A DNA stretch of 64,000 nt from Occallatibacter gabretensis. GTDB lineage: Bacteria > Acidobacteriota > Terriglobia > Terriglobales > Acidobacteriaceae. The stretch lies in the NCBI RefSeq assembly GCF_001449115.1, contig NZ_LAIJ01000002.1:124001-188000 (forward strand). Direction: 5' to 3'. Shown here in pieces: positions 35,699-43,510 of this stretch (positions within the stretch are counted from its first letter, which is position 1; every line of letters starts with the position of its first letter). The notes below the pieces were generated by a model. The model was given only the letters and a program-made list of their open reading frames with translations, searched no databases and was not told the origin of the DNA. The position numbers and the translations under genes were made by a program.

Positions 35699-35884
35699 GT
35701 GAAGAGCTCCGAGTTCAAACGGTGGCTGGCAAAACAGGGTGTGATCTTCGGGGATCAGAAGGGTTCCCATCTCAAGCTCTATTTCAACGGGAAACAATCC
35801 GTGGTGCCGATGCACGACAAGGAGCTTGGCAAGGGATTGGTGGAAGCCATCAAGAAGCAGCTTGGGCTCAAGGAGAAGGAGTAA
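35699..35884 (+). CDS. hicA: HicA-type mRNA interferase toxin
   Basis: A 61-residue toxin with the small dsRBD-like fold. The catalytic His24 lies in KGSHLK, and the family C-terminus PMHDKELGKGLVEAIKKQLGL is present. The start is GTG at 35699. HicB follows 4 bp after the stop, the normal toxin-first order. It probably inhibits translation by cutting mRNA until neutralised by HicB. Confidence 0.92.
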   Translation: MKSSEFKRWLAKQGVIFGDQKGSHLKLYFNGKQSVVPMHDKELGKGLVEAIKKQLGLKEKE

Positions 35885-35888
35885 CACT

Positions 35889-36305
35889 ATGCATGGCTAT
35901 CCGGTTAAGCTTCGCAAGGATGGAGAATTTGTTCTCGCTACCTTCCCCGACATTCCGGAAGCGATTACGCACGGGAAAAATCGTGCTGAGGCGCTGGAGA
36001 TGGCCAAGGAAGCACTTGAAGTGTCGATGGACTTTTATTTTGAAGACCAGCGCCCAGTTCCCATGCCGTCTCAGCCTAAGCGCGGGCAGGCAATCGTGGA
36101 ATTGCCGCTAAGCGTGATGGCAAAGGTTCTGCTGCTGAATGAAATGCTGCGGCAGAAGGTGCGGCCCATTGAGCTGGCGCGGCGCATCGGAACAACAAAG
36201 CAGGAAGTAAACCGCCTGACCGATCTGAAACACGCCACCAAGATCGACCGGATCGACGTGGCTCTGCGTGCACTGGGGAAGAAGCTTGTGCTGGATGCGG
36301 CGTGA
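35889..36305 (+). CDS. hicB: HicB-type antitoxin
   Basis: A 138-residue antitoxin. The N-terminal partial RNase-H-like fold (YPVKLRKDGEFVLATFPDIPEA, near 4-25) masks HicA. The C-terminal half carries a helix-turn-helix (RPIELARRIGTTKQEVNRL) that would bind the operon operator for autoregulation. The start at 35889 is preferred over an earlier in-frame start inside hicA. It ends 4 bp from the convergent PD-(D/E)XK gene. Confidence 0.92.
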   Translation: MHGYPVKLRKDGEFVLATFPDIPEAITHGKNRAEALEMAKEALEVSMDFYFEDQRPVPMPSQPKRGQAIVELPLSVMAKVLLLNEMLRQKVRPIELARRIGTTKQEVNRLTDLKHATKIDRIDVALRALGKKLVLDAA

Positions 36306-36309
36306 GGGG

Positions 36310-37248
36310 TTAATAGTTGGTATCCAAAAACGATTTCACTGTCGTATAAATAGCCTCTGGGTTATCCCAGGTTTCTGGTTGAAGTTTCCAAAAGTAATGT
36401 TCCCCAAATTTACCATTTACGGAATCATATCCGGAGAGGGATTTCATTGGCTTAATCCAATTGGATTTTGCGGGGAGGCAGCTAAAACCTAAAGGTGTCG
36501 GAGCTTTATCCCAGATTCCCACCCAAAGCACATAATGATTATCGCGTTTGATGTAAAAGCCGTACGCTCCAATATCTGTCTCGGACTCCGTCTGGCTCAA
36601 TCGTGCATCAAATAGTTTCCTCGCCTGGTCAACTGCTTTTTCTAACTTACGAATTGCGCGATATTCCGCGCCTGACCAAGATTGAAGAAAATCACGCTCT
36701 TTAGGGTCCATGCTGCAGCTTTCAAACCTCCACTTCCAGAAGCCTATAACCTCTTTCAATATCTCGTCGCTATGAACTTTGGCGGCCGCCTCTGCTAAAT
36801 GCTTAACCAATTCTCCCCAGGTAAGTCGATGTACATTGATATGCTGAGGCTCAAGCACAGCTTTGATCTTGGCAACTTGTTCACAGTGCTTCCAATCATC
36901 AGGCACAAGAAAACATAAATGCCTTCTGCCGACGCTATCAGAAAAGCACTCCGCATAGCCCTGCAATTGCTTTTCAGTTAATCCGAGTTGAGGATCAATT
37001 TTCGCTTCGATCAGACAGTACAGCATATCTCCGCGCGCCACAATGTCTGGAATTTCACGACCGCCAGGTCCCTCAAATATCCATTGAGTTCGATAAGTCA
37101 GTTTTGCTGCTTCAATCTCGGATATGTCGCTCCCCGTAAGACAGGTAAGGACCTGAGACGCAACGACAGGGTAGCGGTCCATCAGATTGCGGAGAAGACC
37201 GGTGTGATCATTCTCTTTTCGAACGACATTGTCGAAAATTGTTGGCAT
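36310..37248 (-). CDS. PD-(D/E)XK nuclease-like protein of unknown function
   Basis: A 312-residue soluble protein. REIPDIVARGDMLYCLIEAKI contains Asp68, Glu81 and Lys83 in the D-x12-E-x-K spacing of PD-(D/E)XK nucleases, and EKQLQGYA follows with the Gln typical of the restriction-like subgroup. The C-terminal half (FWKWRF, YFWKLQPETW) is unassigned. The gene is clearly richer in A and T than its neighbours. It lies 14 bp downstream of hemQ and is convergent with hicAB, 4 bp away, which suggests acquisition with that module. It could be a defence nuclease or a damage-response enzyme; no partner methylase is present. Confidence 0.7.
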   Translation of the reverse strand: MPTIFDNVVRKENDHTGLLRNLMDRYPVVASQVLTCLTGSDISEIEAAKLTYRTQWIFEGPGGREIPDIVARGDMLYCLIEAKIDPQLGLTEKQLQGYAECFSDSVGRRHLCFLVPDDWKHCEQVAKIKAVLEPQHINVHRLTWGELVKHLAEAAAKVHSDEILKEVIGFWKWRFESCSMDPKERDFLQSWSGAEYRAIRKLEKAVDQARKLFDARLSQTESETDIGAYGFYIKRDNHYVLWVGIWDKAPTPLGFSCLPAKSNWIKPMKSLSGYDSVNGKFGEHYFWKLQPETWDNPEAIYTTVKSFLDTNY

Positions 37249-37262
37249 GCTTGTTTGACTAA

Positions 37263-38120
37263 CTATAGCTTGCCACTGAGCCAGTCAGTGAGCTTATCAA
37301 TCTGCAACCTCAACCCAATAAAAAACTGCCCAAACAGCGCGTAGTCCGCACTGACCTCATCAAACCGCATCTCGTAAATGAGCTTTTTAAAGACCACCGG
37401 TTCTTCCGCAAAGAGCGTCACGCCCCACTCCCAGTCATCCATGCCAATGGACCCGGTAATAATCTGACGTACCTGGTCCGCATAGCGGCGGCCGATCATG
37501 CCGTGGTCGTGCATCATGCGCTGGCGGTCGACAAAGGGAATGTTGTACCAGTTCTTCTGCTCGTCGCGCTTGCGGTCCATGGGATAAAAGCAGAGGTACT
37601 TCGCCTCCGGCATCCCAGGAAAGAGGCGCGGAGCCATCGCTGCCGTAGCGCGCGCGAGCGATTCAGTAATCTCCGCGTTCCACTCCGGTGAGTGCTGCGC
37701 CAGGCCCTTCTCCGCCGCGGCCTCATACGTCTTGCGCGTGGACTCATATAGCCCAAGCTCCACAACGGAAACATAGGAGTGCACCGGGGTCAGAAAATCA
37801 TAGAAGCGAGTCTGCGCTAGTGTCAGCTCCACCTGGTTTAACGCTTCGAGCGAATCGCGGAAGTGCACAAAGATCAAGTCGCCCTTGTGGCCGAGCTGCG
37901 AAAACAGCGCGGACTGAACTTTGCCGTCGGTGGATTTCTCAAGGCCGTGAAATACAGAAATGAACTCGGCAACGATTTTCTTGCGTTCGCTCTCCGAGTA
38001 GGACTCGCTATACGAGGAGGTATCCGCGAAGGCCCGCCAGGATTTCCAGTCAAAGCGGAAGAACTGATGCAGTACGGCGGAGCCTTCAAGCGTGAGCGGA
38101 ACGGGAGGAAAGTCGGACAA
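37263..38120 (-). CDS. hemQ: Coproheme decarboxylase (chlorite-dismutase-like, HemQ/ChdC)
   Basis: It converts coproheme to haem b using peroxide in the coproporphyrin-dependent pathway. The 285 residues match the family. YPMDRKRDEQKNWYNIPF (near 188-205) and the following MMHDHGMIGRRYADQVRQII include the Tyr used in decarboxylation and the proximal haem His. Terminal segments VTLFAEEPVVFKKLIYEMRFDE and FGQFFIGLR are also typical. Its presence near hemA, hemC and hemD points to this Gram-positive-type route to haem. The gene is transcribed away from dedA. Confidence 0.92.
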   Translation of the reverse strand: MSDFPPVPLTLEGSAVLHQFFRFDWKSWRAFADTSSYSESYSESERKKIVAEFISVFHGLEKSTDGKVQSALFSQLGHKGDLIFVHFRDSLEALNQVELTLAQTRFYDFLTPVHSYVSVVELGLYESTRKTYEAAAEKGLAQHSPEWNAEITESLARATAAMAPRLFPGMPEAKYLCFYPMDRKRDEQKNWYNIPFVDRQRMMHDHGMIGRRYADQVRQIITGSIGMDDWEWGVTLFAEEPVVFKKLIYEMRFDEVSADYALFGQFFIGLRLQIDKLTDWLSGKL

Positions 38121-38252
38121 AACGGCACCTCTTTTTATCTTTGCGTGACTATCTATCGTAACAGCGCAGCGAGTCTGTCTCTTTCGCGCAACCTGCCGCG
38201 AGGCAGTACGTTCGCCGTCCGCGCAGGAGACCCTTTATACTGGAGACCACGC

Positions 38253-38894
38253 ATGAGCGATAAGATTGTTGCCTTCCTTGTTCACTTTGTAACGAGTGTG
38301 ATTGATGCCGGCGGGTATGCCGGAATTGCCGCGCTGATGGCGATTGAATCGGCGTGCATTCCGCTGCCTTCTGAGATCATCATGCCGTTTGCGGGCTACC
38401 TGGTGTACCTCAAACACCTGAACCTGTGGTGGACGGCCACGGCAGGTGCGATCGGGTGCAATCTGGGCTCCGTGGTGGCGTACTGGATTGGCGCCAAGGG
38501 CGGACGGCCACTGGTGGAGCGCTACGGCCGCTGGGTGCTGATGAGCAAGCACGACCTGGATCGCATGACGCGGTTTTTTGAGAAATATGGTTCGGCTACG
38601 GTGCTGGTGGGAAGGCTGCTGCCTGTGGTGCGGACGTTTATCGCGTTTCCCGCAGGCATTGCGAAGATGCCGCAGGGAAAGTTTCATCTCTACACATTTA
38701 TCGGCTCATGGCCGTGGTGCCTGGCGCTGGCATATGCAGGCATGAAGCTGGGCGAGCAGTGGGACGATCCGCACTCGCCATTCCACGAATACTTTCATCG
38801 GTTCCATACGGCAATCATTGTTCTGATTCTGGTTGCCGGTGTTTGGTTTGTATGGACGCATGTGCAGCGCGCCCGCAGGGAAAACATGGGCTGA
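38253..38894 (+). CDS. DedA/SNARE-associated family membrane protein
   Basis: A 213-residue inner-membrane protein. ESACIPLPSEIIMPFAGYL carries the family Glu and Pro motif, and GRLLPVVRTFIAFPAGIAKM carries the conserved arginines. DedA proteins help flip lipid carriers and maintain membrane homeostasis. The start at 38253 was chosen over upstream in-frame codons because TGGAGA lies just before and the protein begins normally there. It is divergent from hemQ. Confidence 0.9.
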   Translation: MSDKIVAFLVHFVTSVIDAGGYAGIAALMAIESACIPLPSEIIMPFAGYLVYLKHLNLWWTATAGAIGCNLGSVVAYWIGAKGGRPLVERYGRWVLMSKHDLDRMTRFFEKYGSATVLVGRLLPVVRTFIAFPAGIAKMPQGKFHLYTFIGSWPWCLALAYAGMKLGEQWDDPHSPFHEYFHRFHTAIIVLILVAGVWFVWTHVQRARRENMG

Positions 38895-38989
38895 CACGAT
38901 ACACTTACGTGTTTGGCCATGATGGCGAATTGAAACAGGTGGCGCGTGAAAAGCCACGCTGAAACAGACAGGAAGGACGAGGAGTAACG

Positions 38990-40312
38990 ATGTCGAGCAA
39001 GGAAGTGCAGAGCATTGCGCCCGCGACGGGCAAATTGGGAGTAATGGTGGTCGGCCTGGGCGCCGTGGCCACCACGATGATTGCAGGTGTGGAAGCAGTT
39101 CGGCGCGGGATTGCGAAGCCGATTGGCTCGCTGACGCAGATGGGCACGATTCGGCTGGGCAAGCGCACAGATGGTACCTCGCCACTGATTAAGAATTTTG
39201 TGCCGCTGGCGGACCTGAATGACGTGGTCTTCACCGGCTGGGATATTTTTGAAGACAACGTGTATGAGGCCGCAGCGCACGCGGCGGTGCTCGATAAAGA
39301 TCTTCTGCTTCGGTTGAAGCCGTATCTTGAGACCATCAAGCCGCTGCCTGCGGTGTTTGACCAGCACTATGTGAAGCGTCTGCACGGTACGCACGTGAAG
39401 ACGGGCAAGAACAAGAAAGATCTTGCCAACCAGGTCGTTGAAGATATCCGCAACTTTAGAAAGACCGTGGACCGCGTAGTGATGATCTGGGCTGGGTCGA
39501 CGGAGATCTTCCTTGAGCCGTCGGCAGTGCATCAGTCCATTGAAGCGTTTGAAAAGGGCCTGGAGAACAGCGACGAGGGCATTGCGCCTTCACAGATTTA
39601 TGCCTATGCGGCGCTGAGCGAAGGAGTGCCGTTTGCCAATGGCGCGCCGAACCTGACGGTGGATACGCCGGCGATGATTGAGCTTTCAAAGAAGAACTCC
39701 GCGCCAATCTGCGGCAAGGACTTCAAGACCGGGCAGACGTTCATGAAGACGGTGCTTGCGCCGGCCTTCAAGGCTCGCATGCTGGGTGTGCGCGGATGGT
39801 TCTCGACGAATATCCTGGGCAACCGCGACGGCGAGGTGCTGGACGAGCCGCAGAGCTTCAAGACGAAGGAAGAGTCGAAGCTGGGATCACTCGAATACAT
39901 CTTCCAGCCGGACCTTTACCCGGACCTGTACAAGGACATCTACCACAAGATTCGCATCGAGTACTACCCGCCGCGCAGAGATGACAAGGAAGCCTGGGAT
40001 AACATCGACATCTTCGGGTGGCTCGGTTATCCGATGCAGATCAAGGTGGACTTCCTCTGCCGCGATTCGATTCTGGCTGCGCCAATTGCGCTGGATCTGG
40101 TGCTCTTCCTCGACCTGGCAAAGCGCACGCCGGAACTGGCCTCGCTTGGTATTCAGGAGTGGCTGAGTTTCTACCTGAAGTCACCGCAGACCGCCGAGGG
40201 CTTGTACCCGGAGCACGATCTATTCATTCAGTCGATGAAGCTGAAGAACACCTTGCGCTACATCAAGGGCGAAGGACTGATTACGCACCTCGGGCTGGAG
40301 TATTACGACTAA
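38990..40312 (+). CDS. ino1: Inositol-3-phosphate synthase
   Basis: It makes 1D-myo-inositol 3-phosphate from glucose 6-phosphate with NAD. The 440 residues start with a Rossmann glycine motif (GVMVVGLGAVATTMIAGV, near 17-34). They continue with TSPLIKNFVPLADLNDVVF, the conserved APICGKDFKTGQTFMKT with catalytic lysines, and FSTNILGNRDGEVL. It precedes a strong terminator. The product could feed inositol lipids or osmolytes. Start with RBS GGAAGGACGAGGAG upstream. Confidence 0.94.
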   Translation: MSSKEVQSIAPATGKLGVMVVGLGAVATTMIAGVEAVRRGIAKPIGSLTQMGTIRLGKRTDGTSPLIKNFVPLADLNDVVFTGWDIFEDNVYEAAAHAAVLDKDLLLRLKPYLETIKPLPAVFDQHYVKRLHGTHVKTGKNKKDLANQVVEDIRNFRKTVDRVVMIWAGSTEIFLEPSAVHQSIEAFEKGLENSDEGIAPSQIYAYAALSEGVPFANGAPNLTVDTPAMIELSKKNSAPICGKDFKTGQTFMKTVLAPAFKARMLGVRGWFSTNILGNRDGEVLDEPQSFKTKEESKLGSLEYIFQPDLYPDLYKDIYHKIRIEYYPPRRDDKEAWDNIDIFGWLGYPMQIKVDFLCRDSILAAPIALDLVLFLDLAKRTPELASLGIQEWLSFYLKSPQTAEGLYPEHDLFIQSMKLKNTLRYIKGEGLITHLGLEYYD

Positions 40313-40334
40313 TCCCAGGTGAGTAATATGCAAT

Positions 40335-40364
40335 AAAAGCCCCATCCAAACGGATGGGGCTTTT
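40335..40364. terminator. Strong bidirectional terminator
   Basis: AAAAGCCCCATCC (40335-40347) pairs with GGATGGGGCTTTT (40352-40364) around AAAC. A runs on one side and T runs on the other allow it to stop both ino1 (plus) and vapC (minus). Confidence 0.85.
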
Positions 40365-40377
40365 ATTGTTTTGAAAG

Positions 40378-40791
40378 CTATATGCCGAGCAGAAGGATCT
40401 TCTCTTTTTCAGCAGCACGACGCAAATCCTCATCAAGTGTTGCAAGAGGCAATTCAAGTCGATGCGCGAGTTCCAGATACACGGCATCGTAAAGTGTGAG
40501 GCCATGCTTATCCGCCAAGGCGAGAGTGCGTGACCAAGCATGCAAGCTGGTTTCGTTGTCAATAGTAATGGCGAGGCCGTTCAGGTCTTCCAGCGATTCA
40601 TCTCTGTACGCACGCGTTATTCGCGAACGGCGAACACTGACCAGCAGGATGTTGGCTATTTCAATTCGCCAGAGTTCGGGAACAACAGCACCAGAACTCA
40701 CAACAGTCTCAAGTACGAATTCGATTGCCGGCGTTCTTTTCCCGGGCAAAATCCAGGCCAGCGTCACGGAAGCATCCAAAACGAGAGTCAC
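40378..40791 (-). CDS. vapC: VapC-type PIN-domain ribonuclease toxin
   Basis: A 137-residue PIN-domain RNase. The acidic active-site residues are Asp6 (VLDASVTLAW), Glu44 (WRIEIAN), Asp102 (TLYDAVYLELA) and Asp120 (ATLDEDL). The start is GTG at 40791, overlapping the vapB stop as GTGA. Family members cut tRNA or rRNA. Confidence 0.92.
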   Translation of the reverse strand: MTLVLDASVTLAWILPGKRTPAIEFVLETVVSSGAVVPELWRIEIANILLVSVRRSRITRAYRDESLEDLNGLAITIDNETSLHAWSRTLALADKHGLTLYDAVYLELAHRLELPLATLDEDLRRAAEKEKILLLGI

Positions 40792-41036
40792 CGGCGGCCT
40801 TCATCGCGATATGCCTTCCACTCGTCCCAATTGAACGCACCTAGCTTATTCTCTTTGGCGCGCTCGCGAATGCGTCTAGCGGCTTCCTGTGCGCGAGCGA
40901 TGTCGGGTTTCACGTCCGGAACAAGGCGAGCTACGGGTCGGCCATGGCGCGTAATACGGACTTCTTCACCGGCTTCGACTCGGTCAAGTAATGCCCCAAG
41001 AGTATTTTTCGCTTCAAAAGCACCAACTTCCAGCAT
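40788..41036 (-). CDS. vapB: Phd/YefM-family antitoxin
   Basis: An 82-residue antitoxin. The N-terminal fold has the typical FEAKNTLGALLDRVEAGEEV followed by ITRHGRPVARLVP. The flexible C-terminus would wrap the PIN toxin. It is the first gene of the pair. A palindrome lies 14-30 bp upstream. Confidence 0.92.
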   Translation of the reverse strand: MLEVGAFEAKNTLGALLDRVEAGEEVRITRHGRPVARLVPDVKPDIARAQEAARRIRERAKENKLGAFNWDEWKAYRDEGRR

Positions 41037-41049
41037 TGAAGGCTCCTGT

Positions 41050-41066
41050 TTAAGCCAGCTTAAGCT
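41050..41066. promoter_or_regulatory. Operator-like palindromes upstream of vapB
   Basis: TTAAG-N4-CTTAA (41050-41063) overlaps the perfect 10-bp palindrome AGCTTAAGCT (41057-41066), just upstream of the vapB start. Phd-type antitoxins repress their own operons through such sites, so autoregulation is likely. Confidence 0.5.
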
Positions 41067-41087
41067 AGATTATGCGTAAATTCAACG

Positions 41088-43262
41088 TTAGGCCGCAACA
41101 GCAGCAGGTGCCAGTCGCCGCACAGTAAGGACAGTAATGTCGTCCTCCTGGCCAAACTCCTTGGCTGCATCAGCAATATAGAAGGCGGATTGATTGCTCA
41201 GGTTGTGCACTCGGTCAAAGCCGAAGAGTTCACCAGAAGGCTGGCGGGCTTCAACGACGCCATCGGAGAGAAATAGCACGCGGTCGCCGGGATGCAGAAA
41301 TAGACGAATCTCGTCATAAGTAACATCGGCGAGTACGCCAACCGGCAGACCGCCAGGAATGGCAATCTCCTGGCTGTTGAGATAAGGCGGCAGGTGACCG
41401 GCATTGGCCATGACGAGTTCGCCATTGGGGCCGAACCATGCGGCCTGACAGGTAGTGAAGCTGTCGCTGCCGACCATTGCCCTGTTCAGGGACTGCAAAA
41501 CTTTGGCGGGACTGTGCACATCCACGCCGCGAAGAGCGCCCACCAGCATGGAGACATTCATGGCGGCCTTCAGGCCCTTGCCAGCCACGTCGCCAATGAC
41601 GATCAGCATCCCGCCGTCCGGAGTGTTTTCGATATGGAAGAAATCTCCGCCCACCTCGGCCGCAGGATTGTAGACGGATTCGACTTCAAAGCCGGGAGTT
41701 TTGACCTTCTCCTGGGGAATCATCAGCTCCTGCACGCTGCGCGCTGCGGCCAGCTCGCTTGAGGCACGTTCCTGGACGTGGTGGATGCGGAGGAATCGCC
41801 CGAAAATAATCAGCACAATGGTGAGCAGGCCCACAAAATCCGCAATGGAAGCAAAGTGAATGGGCACCGGACCGGCATAGACGGTGAGGGGCGAATGGTA
41901 CGGGTGGCCATTGGTGTCCATCATGCCGGAGGTGAAGATGGGTTCGATCAGCCCAACGAACGAGAGCAGCAGCGGAATAAGAAGCAAGCCTGCTTCGTAG
42001 TTGCGGCGCGCCGTGGCGGCAATCAGCACCACCAGGCAGAAGACCAGCCAGAGAAGCATCCAGAAGGCGCTTGCCACCATGTCAAATCCCAGCAAAACGC
42101 CAACGAACCGGCCGTGCTCAACAAACAGCAGAAGCGGGCCAACGCCGAGCAGAACAGGCGCGGTGAAGCGGAGCGCATAGATAAACCACCGCTTGAATTT
42201 CCCCGTCCAGCGGTGGCTCAGATCAAGAAAGGCCACCAGGAATTCAAAGTAAAGATAGGCGGAGATGGCTACGAGCTGCAGGAAAATGGCAGCGTAGAGC
42301 AGCGTTTCCATATAGGCAAAGCTGCCTGCCATGTCGATGAGACTGATCGGCGCCTGCACCAGCTCATATAAGCCCAGCCAGAGATATTCCCGGTGCCCCT
42401 TCTGCGTGAAGTAAAGAGCAAAAAGAAACCCGGCCAAAACCACCAGCAGAATGGAGTTCACTACTTTGGGCAGCCGCTCAAAGAGACTGTGATCGCGCCA
42501 CAGTTCAACAGAACGGGTAAGCGATTCCGGACTACCCAGCATAAGCGTGCGAGCGGCAAAGAAGCGTGTGTATGCCGTCAGTCCAAACGGGATGTGAAAT
42601 GTGCGAACGGCTAGAGTAAGACCTGTCTCCCCCGGCGGCACCTGCAGATGGTAAAGACGGGAAATGGACTGGTAGCGCTCCGGAGTGGCATTGTTCGGTC
42701 CATCTGGACGAATCTCCTGGCCATTGGCGAAAACGACAGCGTCAGAACTGAGGGTGCCGACTCCGCTTAAGGACGCGCTTCCCTTGACTGGCACTTCGAT
42801 GAGCAAAGCGAGTGGGCCGTGGTTCGGCGCGAGCTTCAGATGCAGACGGAACCAGACGAAGTCATGCGGGCCGTGTCTCCGGAGCCCGTTGTCGTTGTTT
42901 TTATCGGAGTCGGAGTCGTCATCCACGTCGGCGATGGATTCGGCTGCATCGCGCACCGCCCAGTTGGAATCGTCAAAGTCGGATGCAGCAGCCTCGTCGC
43001 CAGTCACGCCGACGCGCCACCCTTTGGTCAGCATCACCGGCGCGCCGATGTGGGTTGCATCCAGGAGAATCGATTCATCGGAATCTGTATTGGCGGATTT
43101 TTTGCTGGCGGAATGCTGCTCCTGCGGGCCACTATGCGATCGCGAATGAGCAGGAGGTGGCGGGGAGTCCGGCGGCGCCTGCGTTTCCGCAGCTCTACTT
43201 CCGCACAGACCCAGCAGTGCGACAGCGAGCAAGCAAAGGTTCAGAAGTGGCTTTTGCTTCAT
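41088..43262 (-). CDS. Membrane-anchored PP2C/SpoIIE-type serine phosphatase
   Basis: A 724-residue sensor-like protein. It has a signal peptide (1-24), an extracytoplasmic domain (about 70-245, with a GVTGDEAAASDFDDSNW segment like jelly-roll modules), about seven membrane helices (about 260-490), and a cytoplasmic RsbU/SpoIIE phosphatase domain (about 510-720). The phosphatase motifs are VGGDFFHI, VIGDVAGKGLKAAM and FLSDGVVEARQPSGELFG, with the metal-binding aspartates present. Such proteins act on anti-sigma-factor antagonists, but no partner is adjacent. The signal it senses is unknown. Confidence 0.88.
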   Translation of the reverse strand: MKQKPLLNLCLLAVALLGLCGSRAAETQAPPDSPPPPAHSRSHSGPQEQHSASKKSANTDSDESILLDATHIGAPVMLTKGWRVGVTGDEAAASDFDDSNWAVRDAAESIADVDDDSDSDKNNDNGLRRHGPHDFVWFRLHLKLAPNHGPLALLIEVPVKGSASLSGVGTLSSDAVVFANGQEIRPDGPNNATPERYQSISRLYHLQVPPGETGLTLAVRTFHIPFGLTAYTRFFAARTLMLGSPESLTRSVELWRDHSLFERLPKVVNSILLVVLAGFLFALYFTQKGHREYLWLGLYELVQAPISLIDMAGSFAYMETLLYAAIFLQLVAISAYLYFEFLVAFLDLSHRWTGKFKRWFIYALRFTAPVLLGVGPLLLFVEHGRFVGVLLGFDMVASAFWMLLWLVFCLVVLIAATARRNYEAGLLLIPLLLSFVGLIEPIFTSGMMDTNGHPYHSPLTVYAGPVPIHFASIADFVGLLTIVLIIFGRFLRIHHVQERASSELAAARSVQELMIPQEKVKTPGFEVESVYNPAAEVGGDFFHIENTPDGGMLIVIGDVAGKGLKAAMNVSMLVGALRGVDVHSPAKVLQSLNRAMVGSDSFTTCQAAWFGPNGELVMANAGHLPPYLNSQEIAIPGGLPVGVLADVTYDEIRLFLHPGDRVLFLSDGVVEARQPSGELFGFDRVHNLSNQSAFYIADAAKEFGQEDDITVLTVRRLAPAAVAA

Positions 43263-43308
43263 TTCTCTTGGAACTCCACTTTAACAGACAGTTTGTAGCG
43301 CAAAACTG

Positions 43309-43344
43309 CTGTCGGGGTGAGGAGTCGGGTTCGTCCCCCGACAG
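43309..43344. promoter_or_regulatory. Hairpin in the divergent phosphatase/protease intergenic region
   Basis: CTGTCGGGG (43309-43317) pairs with CCCCGACAG (43336-43344). An alternative inner stem, GTCGGG with CCCGAC (43325-43330 and 43337-43342), would compete with it. A regulatory role is a guess. Confidence 0.3.
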
Positions 43345-43510
43345 ATTGGCCAGCCGCTTACAAGCCAAACGAAATTGAGGTCTATTTGGTTTCACAGGAT
43401 CGAAAAGAATCTTTGAGGGAATGAAATATTCCCCCTTTGCTGCCTAACAGGCGGATACTGGCGTCTAACGACTTGAGCGAAGTGGGTGTAGTCTCAAGGG
43501 GAGGTGCGCC

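Noticed and set aside
43201..43510. sigma-type promoter between the phosphatase and the M48 protease
   Set aside because: Several weak -10-like strings but no convincing -35/-10 pair; not listed as a promoter.
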